Under the pieces are notes generated by a model. It ran no database searches, was not told where the DNA came from, and saw only the letters and a list, made by a program, of their open reading frames with translations. This document shows positions 16,913-25,350 of a DNA stretch of 64,000 nt, one piece after another. Source of the stretch: Bifidobacterium primatium (lineage in GTDB: Bacteria; Actinomycetota; Actinomycetes; Actinomycetales; Bifidobacteriaceae); assembly GCF_002802875.1 (NCBI RefSeq), contig NZ_PEBI01000001.1, forward strand, positions 459,830 through 523,829. Reading direction: 5' to 3'. The position numbers were made by a program, and so were the translations under genes. How positions within the stretch are numbered: the first letter of the stretch is position 1; every line of letters starts with the position of its first letter.

Positions 16913-17629
16913 GTGATCCACGAAGCCAATGAGTTGGAGGATCAACGCGACGCTCTTCTGCACACCGCTCTCTTCAAGCAGGTGCGTCCTGAGGAAGCCG
17001 ACTTGCTGCTACCCCATCTTCAGCGCCGGTATTGCGTGAAGGGCGACACGATCTTCCGCGAGGGCGATACCGACCACCGTCTGTATCTGTTGGAGACCGG
17101 ACGGGTCAAGCTGATTCGCGAATCCAGCGACCATCGCATCCACCTGCTGAGCATCCACGGCCGCGGCGAAGTGCTCGGCGAGATTCCTGTGTTCGATCCG
17201 ACCGGAGGCCCGCGCACCGCATCCGCCATCGTGATGACCAACGGCACCGTCGTCTCCTCGCTGGAGCGCAGCGCCATCTTCGCATGGCTGGACGAGCATC
17301 CGCGCGTGGCCATCGACATGCTGCAGGTGATGGGCAACCGCGCCCGACTCAACAACGAACGCATCACCGACCTCGTGTTCGCCGACGTCCCCGGACGTCT
17401 CGCCAAGACGCTCATCGACCTGGCGCAGCGGTTCGGCGAACCGAGCGAGGACGGCCTCGTAGTGCCGCACGACCTGACCCAGGAGGAGATGGCCCAGCTG
17501 GTCGGCGCCTCGCGCGAGACCGTGAACAAGGCGCTGATGGAATTCACCCAGCGCGGATGGATCTCCCGCAAGGGCCGCACCATCATCATCTACCAGCCCG
17601 GAAAGCTGATTCGCAGGGCGCATCAATAA
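16913..17629 (+). CDS. crp: Crp/Fnr-family global transcriptional regulator
   Basis: N-terminal cyclic-nucleotide-binding beta barrel (about residues 15-130; GEVLGEIPVFDPTGGPRTAS corresponds to the phosphate-binding cassette), a long dimer helix, then the winged helix-turn-helix LTQEEMAQLVGASRETVNKA, almost identical in style to mycobacterial CRP. GTG at 16913 is chosen because GGAGGTGAGG lies just upstream; GTG at 16865 is also in frame. The target set cannot be seen from sequence. Its last nine codons are duplicated downstream. Confidence 0.93.
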   Translation: MIHEANELEDQRDALLHTALFKQVRPEEADLLLPHLQRRYCVKGDTIFREGDTDHRLYLLETGRVKLIRESSDHRIHLLSIHGRGEVLGEIPVFDPTGGPRTASAIVMTNGTVVSSLERSAIFAWLDEHPRVAIDMLQVMGNRARLNNERITDLVFADVPGRLAKTLIDLAQRFGEPSEDGLVVPHDLTQEEMAQLVGASRETVNKALMEFTQRGWISRKGRTIIIYQPGKLIRRAHQ

Positions 17630-17796
17630 ATGATGCGCCAGGTGGAACCCGCGACCGTCGGCATAGGAGGCTTACGCCACGATTCATTGGCTTCACCGCT
17701 CGATATATCGCGGCTCCGCCCGAGCCTACTCGAAAGTCCACCGGACTTTCTCTTCACGGCCCGGCCAGGCAAGCTGATTCGCAGGGCGCATCAATA
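17603..17796. repeat. duplicated 3' end of crp bracketing a palindromic insertion
   Basis: The 26 bases at 17603-17628, covering the last codons and most of the crp stop, recur exactly at 17771-17796, still ending in an in-frame stop (TAG). The 142 bases between hold GAAAGTCC-ACC-GGACTTTC (17732-17750) and the self-complementary CGATATATCG. This resembles an insertion that copied the gene end. Confidence 0.85.
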
Positions 17797-17834
17797 GATG
17801 CCATGCTGCGGCGACGCCCGTCTCGATGCCACGT

Positions 17835-17866
17835 TTCCATGGGATTCCCAGAGAATTCCCATGGAA
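17835..17866 (+). terminator. hairpin after the crp repeat
   Basis: TTCCATGGGA at 17835-17844 pairs with TCCCATGGAA at 17857-17866. There is no T run, so it may be a weak or rho-assisted terminator for crp or a leader structure for the PBP gene. Confidence 0.45.
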
Positions 17867-17923
17867 TGGCAGTGCTGTGGAGATTGCACGGCCAGCGGTA
17901 AAAGGTAGAGTCGGCATTTTACA

Positions 17924-20164
17924 ATGGGCAGCATGCCCGAAAAGAAACCAAAGACAGCACGTCGTGTATTCACGCTGATCCTTGCCTATATTCTGTTCTG
18001 CGTCACCGGTGGCGTGGTAGCGTCGGGATTCCTGCTTCCCGCAGTGTTCGGCGCCAACACCGTGGCCCAGAGCCTCACCGCACAGCTGAAGGCCGAAGAC
18101 ATCGACTTCGAGCTGGCCGACCTGCCGCAGCAGTCGCGTATGTACGCCCGTGACGGCAAGACCGTCATCGCCACGTTCTACGAGCAGAACCGCATCATCG
18201 TTCCGCTGAAGAACATCTCCGACTACATGCAGAAGGCGGTCGTCGCCCGTGAGGACCACCGATTCTTCGAGCATACCGGCATCGATCCGCAGGGCATCGC
18301 ACGAGCCTTCGTGCAGACGTACATCAAGAAGGGCGACACCCAGGGCGGTTCGACCCTCACCCAGCAGTACGTGAAAAACATCCTCATCGACCAGTCGCTG
18401 GAGAAGGACGACCCGATCGCCGCCTACCACGCGCAGGAGGAGACCATCGCCCGCAAGCTGCGCGAGATGCTCATCGCCGTGGAGCTGGAGAAGAACTACA
18501 GCAAGGCCGAGATCCTGCAGGGCTACCTCAACATCGCCCAGTTCGGCAAGAACACGTACGGCGTGGAGACCGCCGCGCAGCGCTACTTCTCCAAGAGCGC
18601 CAAGGACCTCAACCTCGTCGAGGCCGCGACGATCGCCGCCATCACCAAGAACCCGACGAGCTACGACCCGACCGTCAACCCGGACGAGGCCGAGAAGCAG
18701 CGCAACATCACGCTGGATCTCATGAGCGAATGGGGCTTCGTCGACAAGTCGAAGACCGACGAGGCGAAGAAGATTCCGATCGAGAAGACGCTGCACCGCA
18801 AGACCGTGGCCGTGGGCTGCCAGTCGGCCGGCAACGCCGCGTACTTCTGCGACTACGCGCTGCATCAGATCGAGAACTCCCCGAAGTTCGGCAAGACGCT
18901 GGACGACCGCAAGAAGCTCATCAAGCAGGGCGGCCTCAACATCTACACCACCCTTGACGTGAACGCCCAGAACTCGGCGTGGAAGGCCGTCACCGACAAC
19001 CTTCCCGTCAACGACCCGAGCGGCTACGAGAACATCATCGCCGCCGTGAAACCCGGCACCGGCGAGGTGCTGGCCCTGGCGCAGAACCGCATCTACGACG
19101 TCGCCGGCGCCCCGAACACCACGAAGACCTCGGTGAACTACGCCGTGGACCGCGCGGACGGCGGCGGCAGCGGCTTCCAGGTCGGCTCCACGTGGAAGCC
19201 CATCAACTTCGCGGCATGGCTCAAGGCCGGGCATTCCATGAACGAATCGCTGGCCACGTACACCAGCTACCCGGTGTCGTCGTTCCCCGGCGCGGGCCGC
19301 GCCTCCGAGGTCTGGGAGCTGCAGAACTCCGGCGGCGGCACGGTGAGCCCGGAGACCCCGCTGCAGGCGCTCAACCAGTCGCATAACACCACCCAGGCGT
19401 CCATGGCCCAAATCATCGGTCTGAACGCCATCGCCGACATGGCCAAGACGCTTGGCTACCATCGCCCCGACGGCCAGGCCATCGGCAAGCTGTCGCCGTC
19501 CATGGTGATCGGCACCATGCCGGCCTCGCCGCTGACCATGGCGAACATCTACGCCACCATCGCCGGCAACGGCGTGGAGTGCACGCCGATCGCCATCACC
19601 AAGATGACCAGCGCCTCCGGAAAGAACTACGAGGTGCCGAGCGCCAACTGCCATCAGGCCATCTCCAAGGAGATTGCGCACAGCACCGCCTACGCGATGA
19701 ACCTCAACGTCACGCAGGGCATCGCCAAGGACGCGCAGCTGAGCGACGGACGCCGCACCTACGCCAAGACCGGTACGAGCGAGCAGAACGCACTGGCCAC
19801 GTCCGGCTTCATCCCGCAGGTGGCGGCCTTCGCCATCATCACCAACGCGGAGAACTCGGGCCAGAACCTGTACGGCACCATCAACGGCGTCTACCGTTCC
19901 ACCTGGTACGGTTCCGACATCGCACTGCCGACCTGGAAGCAGTTCATGGAGGGCTACATCTCGTCGGCGAAGCTTCCGGCCGACAACAGCTACGGCCTTT
20001 CCGACGAGACCGGCGGCTCGGCGAGCTCCGGTACGTCCAGCGGCAGCGAATCGGGCACGTCGTCCGGCACATCGGGTACGACCGGCGGAACGTCGGGAAC
20101 CACCGGCTCCACCGGAACGGGCACCGGAACCGGAACCGAAGGCACGACCAACGAAGGACAGTAA
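17924..20164 (+). CDS. bifunctional class A penicillin-binding protein (transglycosylase/transpeptidase)
   Basis: Polymerises and cross-links peptidoglycan outside the membrane. A single N-terminal membrane helix (about 14-38) is followed by the GT51 domain with AVVAREDHRFFEHTGID and GGSTLTQQYVKN, then the transpeptidase domain with the nucleophile in GSTWKP (SxxK), SHN (SxN) and AKTGTSEQ (KTG). The C-terminal 60 residues are a Ser/Gly/Thr tail, likely extended in the wall. 746 residues. ATGs at 17924 and 17933 are both possible; neither has a clear ribosome site. Confidence 0.94.
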   Translation: MGSMPEKKPKTARRVFTLILAYILFCVTGGVVASGFLLPAVFGANTVAQSLTAQLKAEDIDFELADLPQQSRMYARDGKTVIATFYEQNRIIVPLKNISDYMQKAVVAREDHRFFEHTGIDPQGIARAFVQTYIKKGDTQGGSTLTQQYVKNILIDQSLEKDDPIAAYHAQEETIARKLREMLIAVELEKNYSKAEILQGYLNIAQFGKNTYGVETAAQRYFSKSAKDLNLVEAATIAAITKNPTSYDPTVNPDEAEKQRNITLDLMSEWGFVDKSKTDEAKKIPIEKTLHRKTVAVGCQSAGNAAYFCDYALHQIENSPKFGKTLDDRKKLIKQGGLNIYTTLDVNAQNSAWKAVTDNLPVNDPSGYENIIAAVKPGTGEVLALAQNRIYDVAGAPNTTKTSVNYAVDRADGGGSGFQVGSTWKPINFAAWLKAGHSMNESLATYTSYPVSSFPGAGRASEVWELQNSGGGTVSPETPLQALNQSHNTTQASMAQIIGLNAIADMAKTLGYHRPDGQAIGKLSPSMVIGTMPASPLTMANIYATIAGNGVECTPIAITKMTSASGKNYEVPSANCHQAISKEIAHSTAYAMNLNVTQGIAKDAQLSDGRRTYAKTGTSEQNALATSGFIPQVAAFAIITNAENSGQNLYGTINGVYRSTWYGSDIALPTWKQFMEGYISSAKLPADNSYGLSDETGGSASSGTSSGSESGTSSGTSGTTGGTSGTTGSTGTGTGTGTEGTTNEGQ

Positions 20165-20215
20165 GCAGGGCACGACCAAGGCATGACGACGGCCGGCAGG
20201 CCGGTGTCATGTGGT

Positions 20216-20252
20216 AGAACAGGCGTAGGGGGATAACCTCTACGCCTGTTCT
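20216..20252 (+). terminator. hairpin terminator after the PBP gene
   Basis: A 13-bp perfect stem (AGAACAGGCGTAG with CTACGCCTGTTCT) and an 11-base loop, without a clear T run. Confidence 0.65.
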
Positions 20253-20320
20253 GCGTTATGGCGTCCGTCCGCCGCGAATGCCATGAACCATCCGTATCGA
20301 CATGTGGGAGGAACATCATC

Positions 20321-21472
20321 ATGGCGAAGAAGGAACCGACTACCACCGCAACGGCCGTTGCGGCCAAGACGAAGACGGCGAAGGCCGTCAAGCCGCATCT
20401 GTTCGATCCGCTGACGCTGCGCGGCCTGGAGATCCGCAACCGCGTATGGCTGCCGCCGATGGACACGTATTCGGTGTTCGCAAGGGACGGCAAGCCCACG
20501 CCGTTCCACTACCAGCACTATGTCTCGCGTGCGCTGGGCGGCTTCGGCATGATCATCGCCGAAGCCACGGCCGTCAGCCCCGAAGGCCGCATCTCCCCCA
20601 ACGACGTCGGACTGTGGAACGACGACCAGATCGCCGCATGGAGCTGGATCGTCGACGGCATCCGCCAGGCCGGAGCGGTGCCGGCCATCCAGCTGAACCA
20701 TTCCGGACGCAAGGGCTCCACGGGCTCGTTCTCCATCGGCTACCGCGACCAGACCGTTCCGGCCGAGGCCGGCGGCTGGCGGACCGTGGCGCCGAGCGCC
20801 ATCCCGTTCGGTGACTACGCCACGCCCCACGAGTTGAACGTCGATGAGATCCACGGCATCGTCGACCAGTTCCGTGCCGCCGCCGAACGCGCCGTACGCG
20901 CGGGATTCCAGGCCATCGAGATCCATGCCGCCCACGGCTATCTGATCAGCGAGTTCCTCGATCCGCTCACCAACGAACGCACCGACGAATACGGCGGCGA
21001 CCTCGACGGCCGCATGCGCCTGCTCATCGAGGTGACCGACGCGATTCGCAGCGTCATCCCCGACACCATGCCGCTGCTGGTGCGCATCTCCGCCACGGAT
21101 TGGGCGGCCGGCGGCTGGGACCTCGACCAGACCATCGAAACCGCGCGCGTGCTGCGCGGTCATGGGGTCGACCTGATCGACGTTTCGACGGGCGGCATCA
21201 TCGCCGGCGTGACGATTCCCGTCGAGCCGGGATATCAGGTGCCGTTCGCGCAGCAGATCCGCAAGCGCGCGGACGTGCGCACCACGGCCGTCGGTCTCAT
21301 CACCAAGGCCAAGCAGGCCGATAAAATCATCCGCCGCCGCGACGCCGATGCCGTGGAGATCGGCCGCGCGGCGCTGCGGAACCCGTACTGGCCGCTGCGC
21401 GCCGCCTACAAACTCGGCATCCCCGCCGAGAACGCGCCGTATCCGGACCAGTACATCGCCGGCGCGTTCTGA
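20321..21472 (+). CDS. NADH:flavin oxidoreductase / old yellow enzyme family, 383 aa
   Basis: An FMN TIM-barrel ene-reductase of the YqjM-like class: FDPLTLRGLEIRNRVWLPPM at the start, IQLNHSGRKG (FMN contact), the catalytic EIHAAHGYLISEFLDP with GH pair, and C-terminal VGLIT and IGRAALRNPYWP. Reduces activated C=C bonds with NAD(P)H; the natural substrate is unknown. It has a 25-residue Lys/Thr/Ala-rich leader before the barrel, longer than in YqjM. GGGAGGAACATCATC precedes the ATG. Monocistronic. Confidence 0.92.
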   Translation: MAKKEPTTTATAVAAKTKTAKAVKPHLFDPLTLRGLEIRNRVWLPPMDTYSVFARDGKPTPFHYQHYVSRALGGFGMIIAEATAVSPEGRISPNDVGLWNDDQIAAWSWIVDGIRQAGAVPAIQLNHSGRKGSTGSFSIGYRDQTVPAEAGGWRTVAPSAIPFGDYATPHELNVDEIHGIVDQFRAAAERAVRAGFQAIEIHAAHGYLISEFLDPLTNERTDEYGGDLDGRMRLLIEVTDAIRSVIPDTMPLLVRISATDWAAGGWDLDQTIETARVLRGHGVDLIDVSTGGIIAGVTIPVEPGYQVPFAQQIRKRADVRTTAVGLITKAKQADKIIRRRDADAVEIGRAALRNPYWPLRAAYKLGIPAENAPYPDQYIAGAF

Positions 21473-21486
21473 CGGGCCAGCTTCGC

Positions 21487-21532
21487 AGCGGCGTGCCGGC
21501 AAGGTCTTCCCGAACCTCGCCGGCACGCCGCT
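21487..21532. terminator. bidirectional terminator between converging genes
   Basis: A perfect 14-bp stem, AGCGGCGTGCCGGC with GCCGGCACGCCGCT, extended by AAGGT/ACCT-type pairing, placed between the oxidoreductase (+) and pyrD (-) ends. Confidence 0.75.
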
Positions 21533-21545
21533 CACCGAAACATCA

Positions 21546-22697
21546 TCACCGCACGTCCACGCCGACGGCCTCGGCGACGTTGTCGAAGCCGTCCTCGTGG
21601 AGCAGCTCGACCAGTCCGCGCTTCAACGTGGTGATGTTCTGCGGCCCGCAGTACATCAGCGACGAGATGAACATGACCAGCGAGGCGCCGGCACGAATCT
21701 TCATGTACGCCTGCCTAGGCGTGAACACGCCGCCGATGCCGGCGATGGCGAACCGGTCGCCATACTCGCGGTAGGTCTGCGCCACCAGGGCGTCGCTGCG
21801 CTTGCGGCACGGCAGGCCGGAGAGTCCGCCCTTCCAGTCGGCGGGCACGTCGTCCATGCCGGTGCGGTCCTTCTGCAGGTTCGCGATGGAGACCCCCTGC
21901 ACGTTGTGTTCGGCCAGCACGTCGAGCAGCTCCTTGAATTCGGGCCACGGCTTGTTGAGCGGCAGCTTGACGAGCACCGGCTGCGGACGGTCCACCTTGT
22001 CGAGTTCGGAGAACAGACGGTCGAGGTTGTTCGGGTCGCTGGTGAACGGCTCGCCGGCCATGGTGTTCGGGCAGGAGACGTTGACCTCTATCATGTTCGT
22101 GCGGCCCACGGCGCGTTCGAACGACGTGCGGTAGTCGGCGATGCCCTCGTCGAGGTCGCCGACGAGGTTGTCGTTCGTGCGGGCGATCGACACCGACATC
22201 TTCATGGTCTTCGCGTTCGTATAGGCCTTCTCCGCGCGGGCGATGACCTTGTCGGAGCCGATGTTGGCGAGGCCGGCGTGCACGACCATCGAACCGTAGT
22301 CGGGCAGGCGGTGGAACCACGGACGCGGGTTGCCGGCGCAGGGACGGGCGGTCGTCGAGCCGACGGTCTCGAAGCCGAATCCGGCGGCGTCGAGCACGGC
22401 CGGCAGGTCGCAGTTCTTGTCGAGGCCGGCGGAAAGGCCGAACGGATTGTCGAAGCGGATGCCCATGACCTCGGTCTCCAGGGCGGGATCGGTGTAGTCG
22501 AGCATCTCGCGCAGCATCCACATCAGCGGCTTCACCCGGCCGGCGGCGGCGCATCCGGAAATCATCGCGTCGTGCGCCTTGTCCGGCGGCATGGCGAAGA
22601 ACATCTTCTTCGCCACGTTCCTGTAGGCGAAGGTGAACAGATTGGTGCTGGCCTTGTTGATGGCGTTCTGTACTGGCGACTGCGACACGTAACTCAT
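21546..22697 (-). CDS. pyrD: dihydroorotate dehydrogenase, class 2 (quinone-linked)
   Basis: Oxidises dihydroorotate to orotate in pyrimidine synthesis. Class 2 features: the N-terminal amphipathic helix region (FTFAYRNVAKKMFFAMPPDKAHD), GIRFDNPFGLSAGLDKN, VNVSCPNTMAG with the catalytic Ser class, and GGVFTPRQAYMKIRAGASLV for FMN. 383 residues. AAAAAGGGACGT precedes ATG 22697. It is a single gene away from other pyr genes. A class 2 enzyme needs a membrane quinone or equivalent acceptor, which is of note in a presumed anaerobe. Confidence 0.94.
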   Translation of the reverse strand: MSYVSQSPVQNAINKASTNLFTFAYRNVAKKMFFAMPPDKAHDAMISGCAAAGRVKPLMWMLREMLDYTDPALETEVMGIRFDNPFGLSAGLDKNCDLPAVLDAAGFGFETVGSTTARPCAGNPRPWFHRLPDYGSMVVHAGLANIGSDKVIARAEKAYTNAKTMKMSVSIARTNDNLVGDLDEGIADYRTSFERAVGRTNMIEVNVSCPNTMAGEPFTSDPNNLDRLFSELDKVDRPQPVLVKLPLNKPWPEFKELLDVLAEHNVQGVSIANLQKDRTGMDDVPADWKGGLSGLPCRKRSDALVAQTYREYGDRFAIAGIGGVFTPRQAYMKIRAGASLVMFISSLMYCGPQNITTLKRGLVELLHEDGFDNVAEAVGVDVR

Positions 22698-22787
22698 ACG
22701 TCCCTTTTTACACGCTTCCGCCGTCCGACGCCAAGGAATCCGAGAGATCCGGTCACGAAAGTTGGTTGTTCCGGTCACGAAATCCCT

Positions 22788-22851
22788 AACTTGGCCGAAC
22801 CGTTCATAAGGGCCCCATAATCGACGTCCTTATGAACGGTTCGGCCAAGTT
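22788..22851. other. 64-base hairpin with perfect 24-bp stem
   Basis: Left arm 22788-22811 and right arm 22828-22851 are perfect reverse complements (core CCGAACCGTTCATAAGG), with a 16-base loop. It lies 15 bases past the lplA stop (minus strand) and 90 bases before the pyrD start. It could end lplA transcription, but there is no T run and the stem is far longer than in other terminators here. Nearby, GGTCACGAAA is repeated at 22751 and 22772. Confidence 0.85.
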
Positions 22852-22866
22852 TCGTGGATATTCCGG

Positions 22867-24285
22867 TCAGGGGATGCGATATGTCCATTCCCGGGTTTCG
22901 TATTTGCCGACGGCCAGGGACCGCGCCTCGTCGATGACGTCGGCCGATAGGACGGACGGACGGGACGAGGGGATATCGGCGAGCGCGTGGTCTCGCATCG
23001 ATTCGACGACGGCCTCGCGGCTCAATGCCGTGAGCGTGCGCAGCGGCGTCACGCGCTTCTTTGCCGAGGATACGGCCTTATCGACGAGTTTTTCCTTGGA
23101 GATGTGCAGCACGTGGGTCATGAGTTCGGCGTCGATGTCGTAGGCCATGGTGACGTGATGGAGGATGCAGCCAAGGCCGGACGTGACAGCGGAACCTTTC
23201 TCGCCGGCCACCGGCCGCTGCAGTGAAACGGACCGGTCCGGATGTTCCATCGAATGTTCGTCGTGTCCCGGTACCTGCCGAGGTGCGGGGAACCGGCGTT
23301 GGGCGGCGCCGCCGATCTTACCGCCGTCCGATGTGGCGATGTCGTTGAGAGGCTGCGGGACGGCGGGGATGCCGATGGCGTGGAGCGCCTTGAACGCCCA
23401 GTCGTCGCAGAGCCGATAGGATTCTCCGGCGGTCAAGCCCGCCGTGAACCCGGCCGGCACGTACAGCGAGTAGGTGATGGTGTCGTCGGGGCGGACGAAC
23501 ATCGCGCCGCCGCCGGTCATGCGACGCACGACCGTGAACCCTGCCGCCGCAGCCGCATGTTCGTCGACTTCGTTGCGTACGGACTGGTAGGCACCGATGA
23601 TGACGGCCGGACTCCCCCACCGCCAGAATCTGAGCGTCGGCGGCATCCGGCCTGCGGCCACACGCCGCGCGATGACCTCGTCGAGCGCCATCTGCATGGC
23701 CGGATTGTACGGTTCGGCGTCGATGACGACGTCGACGCACGGCGTAAGCGTGGACCAGCGTTGGGTGAGGTCGTTGTGTTGTTCGCCGTGCGGATTGGGG
23801 TTGGCCGGACCGGAGTCGATGGATGTGTCGGTGCCGGAGACGCCGGCGCTGGGCTTGGTATCGGCGGGCTTGGGGTGACCAGCCGCCCCCGGACGGCGTT
23901 GCCGACAGCCCCCGCCAGCGGGGGCGATATCGGCGGAGGCATTGGCGATGGCACGCAATGCGGCCGTGACGATGGCGTCGGCCGTGGTACCGACCAACCG
24001 TGCGTTCGGATGGGCGGCAATCACGGCTTCGACGGAGGCAAGCAACATCGTCCCATCAACATCAGTACCGGCCGAGACGATGATGCGTTCGATGGCGGTG
24101 AGCAATGTCCGGTCGGATTCCGATGCACCGTGTGCATCGGTCGTATCATCCACCGTATCGATGAGGAAATCACCGTCGAGATGGGCCTCGATGATACGGT
24201 CCGGACCGGTCCCGTCTCCTTCGATTCGCACGGTCACCGCCACGAGCTTGCCACGCGGCGTCTTGCATAATCCCCTGCCGATCAC
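22867..24285 (-). CDS. lplA: two-domain lipoate-protein ligase (accessory domain fused ahead of LplA catalytic domain), 472 aa
   Basis: The catalytic BirA/LplA-fold half begins near residue 185 (AEPYNPAMQMALDEVIARR) and carries the ligase motif VVRRMTGGGAMFVRPDDT and a KIGGAAQRR lysine loop; it attaches lipoate or octanoate to a lysine of a carrier protein. The first 110 residues (GKLVAVTVRIEGDGTGPDRI, HLDGDFLI) resemble the accessory domain that is C-terminal in E. coli LplA or separate as LplB in archaea; here it comes first. A Pro/Ala/Ser linker (about 120-180) joins them. The GTG at 24285 has AGGGGGA upstream. GcvH at 35017 is its only visible substrate. Confidence 0.8.
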   Translation of the reverse strand: MIGRGLCKTPRGKLVAVTVRIEGDGTGPDRIIEAHLDGDFLIDTVDDTTDAHGASESDRTLLTAIERIIVSAGTDVDGTMLLASVEAVIAAHPNARLVGTTADAIVTAALRAIANASADIAPAGGGCRQRRPGAAGHPKPADTKPSAGVSGTDTSIDSGPANPNPHGEQHNDLTQRWSTLTPCVDVVIDAEPYNPAMQMALDEVIARRVAAGRMPPTLRFWRWGSPAVIIGAYQSVRNEVDEHAAAAAGFTVVRRMTGGGAMFVRPDDTITYSLYVPAGFTAGLTAGESYRLCDDWAFKALHAIGIPAVPQPLNDIATSDGGKIGGAAQRRFPAPRQVPGHDEHSMEHPDRSVSLQRPVAGEKGSAVTSGLGCILHHVTMAYDIDAELMTHVLHISKEKLVDKAVSSAKKRVTPLRTLTALSREAVVESMRDHALADIPSSRPSVLSADVIDEARSLAVGKYETREWTYRIP

Positions 24286-24429
24286 GATATCCCCCTATTC
24301 GATCGTTACGGATTTGGCCGTCATGTCGATTGTCCGATAACCGGCCGATCAATTGACCGTTCAGACGCCCAGCCGAACCGGTCCCTTCCTGTCTCAGTTC
24401 TGCAATTCGTATCCGTTGGCGTCCCGATG

Positions 24430-25178
24430 TCACGGCGAACCCGGCTCGGAGGCGATGATCAGGATGCCTTCGACCAGTCCCCACAGTCCGGCGACGGCCG
24501 GTCCGATCACCACGATCCAGCCGACCACCGTCAGCAGCAGCTGGGCCAACGCCTTGCCGGTGTTGCCGAGGTAGAAGTTGTGGACGCCGAAGCAACCGAG
24601 GAAGATGCCGAGCAGACCGGCCGCGATCTTCGATTTCGAGCTCAGGCCGTAGCCGTAGGCGTACTGCGGCTGGCCGTACTGGGGTTGACCATACTGGGAC
24701 TGTCCATACTGTGGCTGTCCGTACTGGGACTGGCCGTATGGCGGGAACTGCTGGCATCCGTTCTGGGCGTACCCGTTCTGCCCATAGGGGTTCTGCCCGT
24801 ATGGATTCCGGGCGTAGGGATTGTCTGCATCATGGTCACCGGCACCGGCACCGGGCTGGCCGTAGGCGCTGCCGTACGGACTGTCATACGGCGGCTGCGG
24901 TCCTTGGGCGGACGGGCCATGCTGATTCGGCACGGCACCCGCCCCGAACTGCGGTTCGGTGCCGCGGTGTACTGGGCCGCGGCCTGCTCGGCCTCGAGGA
25001 AGGCGTCCTGCGCCGACTGCGAATACGTGGGCTGCTGCGGCTGCTGGAACGACGGCTGCTACGGTCCCGGCTGCGGCTGCATGGAATCATGGTTCAACGA
25101 TTGATCGGACCGGTTCGCATCCTCCCCCAGGACGCGATTCGGAGTCTCACTATACTTCTGGGGCTCATTGTTGGTCAT
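24430..25178 (-). pseudogene. TM2-domain protein gene, 5' part disrupted by an amber stop and a frameshift
   Basis: The 3' part (24430-24933) encodes Gln/Tyr/Pro/Gly-rich repeats (YGQPQYGQ, PYGQN) and then a TM2 domain: KIAAGLLGIFLGCFGVHNFYLG plus a second membrane helix, typical of actinobacterial membrane proteins with disordered N-termini. Reading from ATG 25178 gives MTNNEPQKYSETPNRVL and similar composition, but an in-frame TAG occurs at 25059-25061 (codon 40). A one-base loss near 24946-24951 then shifts into the TM2 frame. A GTG at 24933 could still start a short functional TM2 protein. Both lesions could instead be sequencing errors. Confidence 0.75.
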
Positions 25179-25280
25179 GCCTCCACGTTACCCGAGCGCT
25201 TCAACAACTGCGCGATTCCTGTTGGATTTCGCGATGGTCGTCACCATGCGAATGCGCGGCGAAGCCACGGATTCCGAAGA

Positions 25281-25320
25281 AAAAAGACGAGCGGAGATGA
25301 AGGAAGGAGGATCTCCGCTC
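25281..25320 (-). terminator. terminator of the GH43 operon
   Basis: Stem GAGCGGAGAT (25289-25298) with ATCTCCGCTC (25311-25320), followed on the minus strand by TCTTTTTTC. Confidence 0.88.
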
Positions 25321-25350
25321 GTATGATCGACGATCGTATGAGGATAGCGA

